Of a stretch of 64,000 nt of DNA, positions 58,906 through 64,000 are shown one piece after another (within the stretch, counting starts at the first letter, position 1; each line of letters begins with the position of its first letter). Both the position numbers and the translations under genes were made by a program. This DNA is from an uncultured Eubacterium sp. (GTDB taxonomy: Bacteria; Bacillota; Clostridia; Lachnospirales; Lachnospiraceae). The notes below the pieces were generated by a model. The model saw only the letters and a program-made list of their open reading frames with translations, was not told the origin of the DNA and ran no database searches. Where the stretch lies: NCBI GenBank assembly GCA_910584875.1, contig CAJUDA010000012.1, positions 1 to 64,000 of the forward strand, written 5' to 3'.

Positions 58906-60132
58906 ATGAAAGTTTACGAAGAACTGGTTGCCCGGGGGCTGATCGCCCAGGTAACCGATGAAGAAGAGATAAAGGAACTGATCAACACCGGGAAAGCCAC
59001 CTTTTACATCGGCTTTGACCCCACTGCTGACAGCCTTCATATCGGACACTTTATGGCGCTCTGTCTGATGAAGAGACTGCAGATGGCAGGCAACAGACCG
59101 ATCGCACTGATCGGCGGCGGCACTGCCATGATCGGTGATCCATCCGGGCGCACAGATATGCGTCAGATGATGACTAAGGAAACGATCCAGCACAACTGTG
59201 ATTGTTTTAAGAAACAAATGAGCCGTTTTATCGATTTCTCAGAAGACAAAGCACTGGTAGTAAATAACGCAGACTGGCTTCTGGGTCTGAATTACATTGA
59301 ACTGCTCCGCGATGTGGGATCACATTTCAGTGTAAACCGTATGCTCACTGCTGAATGCTACAAACAACGCATGGAAAAGGGACTCAGCTTCCTGGAGTTC
59401 AACTACATGATCATGCAGAGCTATGACTTTATGGCACTGTATGAAAAATACGGATGTAATCTCCAGTTCGGGGGCGACGACCAGTGGAGCAATATGCTGG
59501 GAGGTACCGAACTGATCCGCCGCAAGCTTGGCAAGGATGCCTATGCCATGACCATTAACCTTCTCCTCAACTCTGAAGGTAAAAAAATGGGCAAGACCCA
59601 GAAGGGAGCTGTCTGGCTGGATCCTGAAAAAACAACACCTTTTGAATTTTATCAATACTGGAGAAACGTCAGTGACGACGATGTCATTAAATGCCTGAAA
59701 ATGCTGACCTTCCTTCCACTCAGCGACATTGAGGCGATGGAAAACTGGCAGGGCAGCGAGCTGAATAAAGCGAAGGAAATCCTCGCCTGTGAACTTACAA
59801 CTCTTGTACATGGAGAAGAAGAAGCCAAAAAGGCAGAAGAGGCAGCAAAAGCTCTCTTTACCAGCGGAAATGCTGCCAATATGCCAACGGTAGAACTGAC
59901 AGAGGCAGACTTTGAAAATGGGACGATCGGTATATTAAATCTACTGAGCAGATCCGGTCTTGTGCCATCAAATTCAGAAGCAAGACGTGCTGTACAACAG
60001 GGCGGCGTCAGTATCGATGGTGAAAAAGTTACTGATATTAAATCGACTTATGGAATGGATCTCTTCTCCGGAGACGGTATCGTCCTGAAGAGAGGAAAGA
60101 AAAACTTCCGCAAGATCCGGATAAACGGATAA
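58906..60132 (+). CDS. tyrS: Tyrosyl-tRNA synthetase
   Basis: A 408-residue class I synthetase: HIGH motif in SLHIGHFMAL, GFDPTADSLH, tyrosine pocket QSYDFMALYEKYGC and QFGGDDQW, KMSKS form GKKMGKTQ, and a C-terminal S4 RNA-binding domain (about 345-408, LVPSNSEARRAVQQGGV). AAAGGAG stands before the ATG. No T-box leader is present, unlike many Firmicutes tyrS genes; it appears to be expressed with the preceding transpeptidase gene. Confidence 0.97.
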   Translation: MKVYEELVARGLIAQVTDEEEIKELINTGKATFYIGFDPTADSLHIGHFMALCLMKRLQMAGNRPIALIGGGTAMIGDPSGRTDMRQMMTKETIQHNCDCFKKQMSRFIDFSEDKALVVNNADWLLGLNYIELLRDVGSHFSVNRMLTAECYKQRMEKGLSFLEFNYMIMQSYDFMALYEKYGCNLQFGGDDQWSNMLGGTELIRRKLGKDAYAMTINLLLNSEGKKMGKTQKGAVWLDPEKTTPFEFYQYWRNVSDDDVIKCLKMLTFLPLSDIEAMENWQGSELNKAKEILACELTTLVHGEEEAKKAEEAAKALFTSGNAANMPTVELTEADFENGTIGILNLLSRSGLVPSNSEARRAVQQGGVSIDGEKVTDIKSTYGMDLFSGDGIVLKRGKKNFRKIRING

Positions 60133-60141
60133 TCATATAAA

Positions 60142-60185
60142 AAATACCGCTTTCACAAATCCAACGTGAAAGCGGTATTTTTTTG
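60142..60185 (+). terminator. Terminator of tyrS
   Basis: Perfect 15-pair stem (60142-60156 with 60166-60180, 9-base loop) followed by a T-run. A run of A before the stem makes it usable in the other direction too, for the convergent carboxypeptidase gene. Confidence 0.92.
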
Positions 60186-60213
60186 TTCTGCAAATTGGCA
60201 CCATTGAGCTAAA

Positions 60214-61605
60214 TTACAAACGATTTCTGCGGTCTGCCCTCCGATATCTGCGATTTGTTTTTCTATAACGGTTTCTTCTGATACGATTCTCCCTCTCTGC
60301 CCGGATCTGACGGAAGATGAAAAATCCGGAGAAAAGAATCACCAGCACCAGAATACTGATCAAAGCAACTTTTTTCCATGGAAATGGCGGACGGTTTACT
60401 TTTTCCACCGCATCATCAAACCATTTCGACATATCGATGCTGTCATTGAGGGTAGGAGGTTTCGTATCCGCATAATAAATACTGGTCCCCCCCACTTCCT
60501 TATTATTATAGGTATACGAAATCTTCCCGATTATCTTTCTTCCTTTTTTATCTGTTTTTGGTGACTGGTAATATTCGACCTTTTTCTTCGTCTGGTTTAA
60601 TTTTACCTTCTTGGGGAGGATCACTCCGGCATCCTCATCCACCGTCAGGGAAGTCGTAGCAGAATTATAAAAAGGACTGAATCTCGTAAATAAATAGTTG
60701 TTACTGATATCCTTCATACTGTCATTCTTAATCGTATGGCGGGCATAATTTTCAAATCCATAATTTAATAACTTCAAAGTATCCGTATATTCATTATCGT
60801 TATCCCACGGTGCATCTGCCCGCATCACAACAGATACCAGCGTCATATTATTTTTCTTTGCGTAAGTCACAAGAGTATACCGGCATTTTGATGTAAAACC
60901 TGTCTTTCCACCGACACAATACTCATACAGATACTGGGGATACTGACCAGCTACCAGCATACCATGATGATTAACGAGCAGACGCCCTGTTTTTGTTTTA
61001 TTTGTCTTCTTTATACTATAACGTTTTGTTCCTGTTATTTTGGCAAAGGACGGATTTTTATATGCCTCCCTGGCGATCAGCGCCATATCATGGGAAGTCG
61101 TATAATGGTTTTTCATCCAGAGACCATTGGCGTTGGCAAAATGCGTCCCGGTACATCCCAGCTCCTTTGCACGCTTATTCATCATCGCTACATAATTATC
61201 AACACTTCCTGCGATATGCTCAGCAACCCCGTTGCACGCTTCATTTGCCGATCGGAGAAGAACCCCATAAAGACTGTCCTCCATCGACAGCTTTTCCCCA
61301 GGCTTCAGCTCCATATTCGATGCACCTGATTCAAGATTCAATACTGCTGATTTGGAATACGTAACGGTCTCATCCATCGAAGAATTTTCAATGGCAAGCA
61401 AAGCCGTCATAACCTTTGTGATGCTTGCCGGATATTCTCTCTTATCCATATTTTTTTCATATAAAATCGTCCCTGACTCAACATCCATGACAACAGCAGA
61501 ATCCGCTGAAAGTTTCATCTTAGCCTCTGCCGGATCTGCATGTAACAGCAAAAAAATCCCGATCACTGCAGATAGTGCTATTTTCATTCCTGTCGTTCTT
61601 TTCAT
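60214..61605 (-). CDS. D-alanyl-D-alanine carboxypeptidase (PBP5/DacF type)
   Basis: A 463-residue enzyme of peptidoglycan maturation. Signal peptide about 1-28; S11 peptidase domain with the SxxK Ser in PASITKVM, SxN in LRSANEA and KTG in GGKTGFTS; a PBP5 C-terminal beta domain; then, unusually, a membrane helix (about 418-440) and a very basic tail (RRNRYRKTNRRYRRADRR). The tail would lie in the cytoplasm, so anchoring is by a full helix rather than the usual amphipathic end. The ATG at 61605 has GGAGG 6 bases upstream. It removes the terminal D-Ala from pentapeptides. Confidence 0.92.
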   Translation of the reverse strand: MKRTTGMKIALSAVIGIFLLLHADPAEAKMKLSADSAVVMDVESGTILYEKNMDKREYPASITKVMTALLAIENSSMDETVTYSKSAVLNLESGASNMELKPGEKLSMEDSLYGVLLRSANEACNGVAEHIAGSVDNYVAMMNKRAKELGCTGTHFANANGLWMKNHYTTSHDMALIAREAYKNPSFAKITGTKRYSIKKTNKTKTGRLLVNHHGMLVAGQYPQYLYEYCVGGKTGFTSKCRYTLVTYAKKNNMTLVSVVMRADAPWDNDNEYTDTLKLLNYGFENYARHTIKNDSMKDISNNYLFTRFSPFYNSATTSLTVDEDAGVILPKKVKLNQTKKKVEYYQSPKTDKKGRKIIGKISYTYNNKEVGGTSIYYADTKPPTLNDSIDMSKWFDDAVEKVNRPPFPWKKVALISILVLVILFSGFFIFRQIRAERENRIRRNRYRKTNRRYRRADRRNRL

Positions 61606-61638
61606 AATTTTCCTCCATTCGCACATAATACTGTTTCT

Positions 61639-61667
61639 ATCATACACGATTTTGACTAATTTTCCAA
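61639..61667 (-). promoter_or_regulatory. Promoter of the carboxypeptidase gene
   Basis: On the minus strand TTGGAA (61667-61662), 17-base spacer, TATGAT (61644-61639), about 33 bases before the start. Confidence 0.6.
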
Positions 61668-61761
61668 TAACCTATTTCTTTTTATTTGCAATTATGATAC
61701 AATTCTTAAAAGTCAGAATTATGACTCTTTCCCATATAGTATTGAAAATAAGGAGAATATC

Positions 61762-62403
61762 ATGCGTCTACGAAACATAAAAGGTTCAAAGGAATTTATT
61801 GAACAGAGTCCTTTCGTCGTACATCATCCAGAAGATTATAAGGGCTGCTGGCATAATCTGTTTCATAATAACAATCCTGTTCATCTGGAAATCGGCATGG
61901 GAAAAGGACAATTTATCCATACCCTCGCTGAACAAAATCCCAATATCAGTTATATCGGGATTGAGATGTATTCCAGTGTACTCTACCGTGCCCTGGAACG
62001 GCGCGCTGAGACAGAACTGGACAATCTGTTTTTCATCCGCTTTGATGCAAAAAATCTGACAGATCTATTCGATATATCCGAGGTGGAACAGATTTATCTG
62101 AATTTTTCCGATCCCTGGCCCAAAGACCGGCATGCCAAACGCCGGCTTACCAGCCCGCATTTTCTTTCACTGTATGATAAGATCCTGTCTGCCACCGGTT
62201 CAATCCAGTTCAAGACAGATAACAGAGCTCTCTTTGATTATTCGGTAGAATCCGTGAAACATTCAAAATGGCATATTGATGAACTCACGTATGATCTGCA
62301 TCATAGCGAATATCTCGAAGGCAATATCATGACAGAATATGAAACCCGTTTTGTATCAGAAGGAAAACCAATCTGCCGGTTTGTAATATCAAGAACGCCG
62401 TGA
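61762..62403 (+). CDS. trmB: tRNA (guanine-N7-)-methyltransferase
   Basis: A 213-residue SAM-dependent enzyme that methylates G46 of tRNAs. SAM motif LEIGMGKGQFI, then GIEMYSSVLYRAL, FIRFDAKNL, and the family signature LNFSDPWPKDRHAKRRL; TEYETRF near the end binds tRNA. TAAGGAG stands before the ATG. Divergent from the carboxypeptidase gene. The stop lies inside its own terminator hairpin. Confidence 0.96.
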   Translation: MRLRNIKGSKEFIEQSPFVVHHPEDYKGCWHNLFHNNNPVHLEIGMGKGQFIHTLAEQNPNISYIGIEMYSSVLYRALERRAETELDNLFFIRFDAKNLTDLFDISEVEQIYLNFSDPWPKDRHAKRRLTSPHFLSLYDKILSATGSIQFKTDNRALFDYSVESVKHSKWHIDELTYDLHHSEYLEGNIMTEYETRFVSEGKPICRFVISRTP

Positions 62404-62421
62404 ACCTCACAGCGTTCTTTT
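62391..62421 (+). terminator. Terminator of trmB overlapping its stop codon
   Basis: Eight-pair stem (62391-62398 with 62412-62419) with a short T-run. The left arm is in the last codons of trmB. Confidence 0.65.
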
Positions 62422-62552
62422 ACATATACTAAAAAAAAAGAGGTTTTTCCATGTCACGTTCCCTGAAAAGAAAGCTTTCACAGAAATTAAACTGCTGCCG
62501 GTTTTCCTGTATTCTGAACCGTATCATCTGTTCACTTATTGAAGTCGAAAAG

Positions 62553-63716
62553 TTACTTGGAATCAAATAACTGGATTCCCTTTTTATGCAGCTTCTTTTC
62601 CACAAAGACATTGAGCAGATACATGATCACAGCAACGGTAGGAACTCCTAAAAACATACCGACAAATCCAAAGTAAGCGCCTCCCACCGTAATACCAAAA
62701 ATGACCCAGAGTGGTTTGATCCCGGTCAGGTCACCAAGAATTTTCGGTCCCAGATACAACCCGTCAAACTGCTGCAGTACAAGAATCATGATCGCAAAAA
62801 TCAATGATAATTTCGGATTAATAAACAGATAAATAATAACACCTGGTATAGCACCGATGATCGGCCCAAAATACGGAATCATATTTGTAATACATACAAT
62901 CAGGCTCATAAACAGAGCAAAGGGAAGACGGAGGATCGACATGGCAATCAGACATATGATACCGATGATCAGTGAATCAATCGCCTTGCCAAAGAGGAAT
63001 CCATTAAATATATGATTGCATTCCCTCATCGTAGCCCACACGCCATCTGACTTATCCTTTGGTACGATAGCATATACACCTCTTTTCAAATGATTGATCA
63101 GAGTTCTTCCATCCAGGATCATATATATCGAAATAACCAGACCCATTAATATATTATACAGGACAGCTGCGATCGAAGAAGACATTTCATAAACATAAGG
63201 AACGATGATCTCACCCTGGTCCAGAATCCTGTTTCCCATATTATCTTTGATATATTCCATCAGATCACCCAGATTGATAAACGGTATCATATTATTCATT
63301 TCTTCCTTATGTGTTGAAACATAATTATATCCTCTTGTGATTGATTTACCAATTCCCTTGACACTCTCACTGATCTGTGGGGCAATATAGACAATAATAA
63401 TGGCGATCAATCCTACGATGATCACATAAGATAATATAACAGCCACTGCCTTTTTTACTTTCATGTACCTGCCTCTCTGTGCAAGATTAAAAAGATTTTT
63501 AAAAATTGCCACAAGAGGTTTGATCAGATAAGCGAGGAAAAAGCCTATGATAAAGGGAGCGAGAACCTTAATAAAATTTCCGATTACTAATAACGTCCTT
63601 CCCCAATTCAATATGATCACGATGACCGCTGTACAGATTGCCACCAGAGCCACGATATACCATACATTAGATACAAGTGTCTTTAAACTTTCTAAAATCC
63701 TGTTTTTTTTGTCCAT
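62553..63716 (-). CDS. AI-2E family transporter
   Basis: A 387-residue membrane protein with about eight helices: two near the N-terminus, a soluble stretch around residues 120-170, then a cluster with the signature block TNMIPYFGPIIGAIPGVI and GPKILGDLTGIKPLWVIFGI. The family includes exporters of autoinducer-2 and sodium/proton antiporters; which applies here is not clear. The ATG at 63716 has GGAGGG 4 bases upstream. It is a second family member beside the YtvI-like protein at 49059 and is not closely similar to it. Confidence 0.9.
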   Translation of the reverse strand: MDKKNRILESLKTLVSNVWYIVALVAICTAVIVIILNWGRTLLVIGNFIKVLAPFIIGFFLAYLIKPLVAIFKNLFNLAQRGRYMKVKKAVAVILSYVIIVGLIAIIIVYIAPQISESVKGIGKSITRGYNYVSTHKEEMNNMIPFINLGDLMEYIKDNMGNRILDQGEIIVPYVYEMSSSIAAVLYNILMGLVISIYMILDGRTLINHLKRGVYAIVPKDKSDGVWATMRECNHIFNGFLFGKAIDSLIIGIICLIAMSILRLPFALFMSLIVCITNMIPYFGPIIGAIPGVIIYLFINPKLSLIFAIMILVLQQFDGLYLGPKILGDLTGIKPLWVIFGITVGGAYFGFVGMFLGVPTVAVIMYLLNVFVEKKLHKKGIQLFDSK

Positions 63717-63759
63717 AATTCCCTCCACTATTTTTTATCATTTTTTTATAAATAAGCAC

Positions 63760-63788
63760 TTGCAATTTTCCAGGAACTATTATATAAT
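63760..63788 (+). promoter_or_regulatory. Promoter of tRNA-Lys
   Basis: TTGCAA (63760-63765), 17-base spacer, TATAAT (63783-63788), 22 bases before the tRNA. Confidence 0.75.
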
Positions 63789-63810
63789 AGTTTTTGTTTG
63801 AAAAACGTAA

Positions 63811-63883
63811 GCGCCATTAGCTCAGTTGGTAGAGCACCTGACTCTTAATCAGGGTGTCTGGGGTTCGAGCCCCCAATGGCGTA
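63811..63883 (+). tRNA. tRNA-Lys (anticodon CTT)
   Basis: A 73-base cloverleaf: acceptor GCGCCAT with ATGGCGT, D-arm AGCTCAGTTGGTAGAGC, anticodon stem CCTGA/TCAGG with loop CTCTTAA (anticodon CTT), T-arm CTGGG-GTTCGAG-CCCCC type. CCA is not encoded. It reads AAG. The first pair is G-U. Confidence 0.95.
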
Positions 63884-63888
63884 TCCCG

Positions 63889-63932
63889 AGTCCTTGTTTG
63901 GCAGACCTGCAACTGCTGGGTGAGGGCTTTTT
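63889..63932 (+). terminator. Probable terminator after tRNA-Lys
   Basis: A long-range six-pair stem (63889-63894 with 63923-63928) followed by a run of seven T. The remaining 68 bases to the window end hold no gene that I can see. Confidence 0.55.
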
Positions 63933-64000
63933 TTATTTTCGAAAAAAGTCCCCACACTGCAGAAAGATACACAAAACTGAATTTTTTGACTATATTTCCC

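Noticed and set aside
62451..62570. A 39-codon plus-strand frame after trmB (start MSRSLKRKLSQKLNC)
   Set aside because: It overlaps the end of the AI-2E gene, lies behind the trmB terminator and has only a weak AGAGG site; Cys- and Arg-rich make-up suggests chance.

Overview
The window looks like a chromosomal segment of an anaerobic, spore-forming, gut-type Clostridia, most likely Lachnospiraceae. The reasons are moderate GC, strong AGGAGG ribosome binding sites with frequent TTG starts, sporulation and germination proteins (SpoVAF/GerA type, YtvI type), and many secreted plant-polysaccharide hydrolases with Lys-rich Ig-like wall modules. Genus cannot be fixed from the sequence alone.

Layout. 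1-42: the first codons of a serine site-specific recombinase run off the left edge. 164-4509 (minus): a response regulator/histidine kinase pair followed by an ABC-2 type exporter, probably cargo of the same mobile element. 4683-13970 (plus): an AraC-type regulator heads an operon of four ABC proteins, two single-chain MacB-like transporters and one heterodimeric exporter. 14112-15668 (minus): a MATE pump behind a MarR gene broken at both ends. 15678-20523 (minus): a FIST-(degenerate GGDEF)-EAL protein followed by a membrane-anchored GH43 arabinanase. 20524-32952 (minus, mostly housekeeping): rRNA methylase, cytidine deaminase, a large exported protein of unknown function, an EAL protein, a PrcB-type lipoprotein, an S1-domain protein, ksgA, tatD, yaaA and metG. 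32957-35016: a decayed patch with a truncated ABC ATPase, a GyrI-like protein and two tandem paralogues. 35150-45913: an arabinan/galactan utilisation locus (GH43, AraC regulator, GH42, giant GH43). 46062-63883: nfo, a germination protein, a GNAT enzyme, YtvI, a second two-component system, metK, tRNA-Arg, a J-domain membrane protein, an MCP, an L,D-transpeptidase with tyrS, a D,D-carboxypeptidase, trmB, an AI-2E family protein and tRNA-Lys.

How it works together. The two AraC regulators (4798 and 37932) are clear paralogues sharing the same N-terminal sensor, so the exporter operon and the GH43 gene may answer to related ligands. The three GH43 proteins plus the GH42 enzyme fit debranching and depolymerisation of pectic arabinan and arabinogalactan outside the cell or at its surface. 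Two EAL proteins, both with degenerate GGDEF domains, point to local c-di-GMP breakdown, and one of them is apparently co-transcribed with a GH43 enzyme.

The least explained parts are the four-exporter operon, the FIST-EAL/GH43 pair, the exported protein with a degenerate C39-like end, the phased heptamer array before the first response regulator, the tandem double-hairpin repeat at 35150-35297, and a palindrome family lying on stop codons between convergent genes (38719 and 54641). I found no CRISPR array, no complete insertion sequence, no rRNA and no riboswitch of a class I can recognise.
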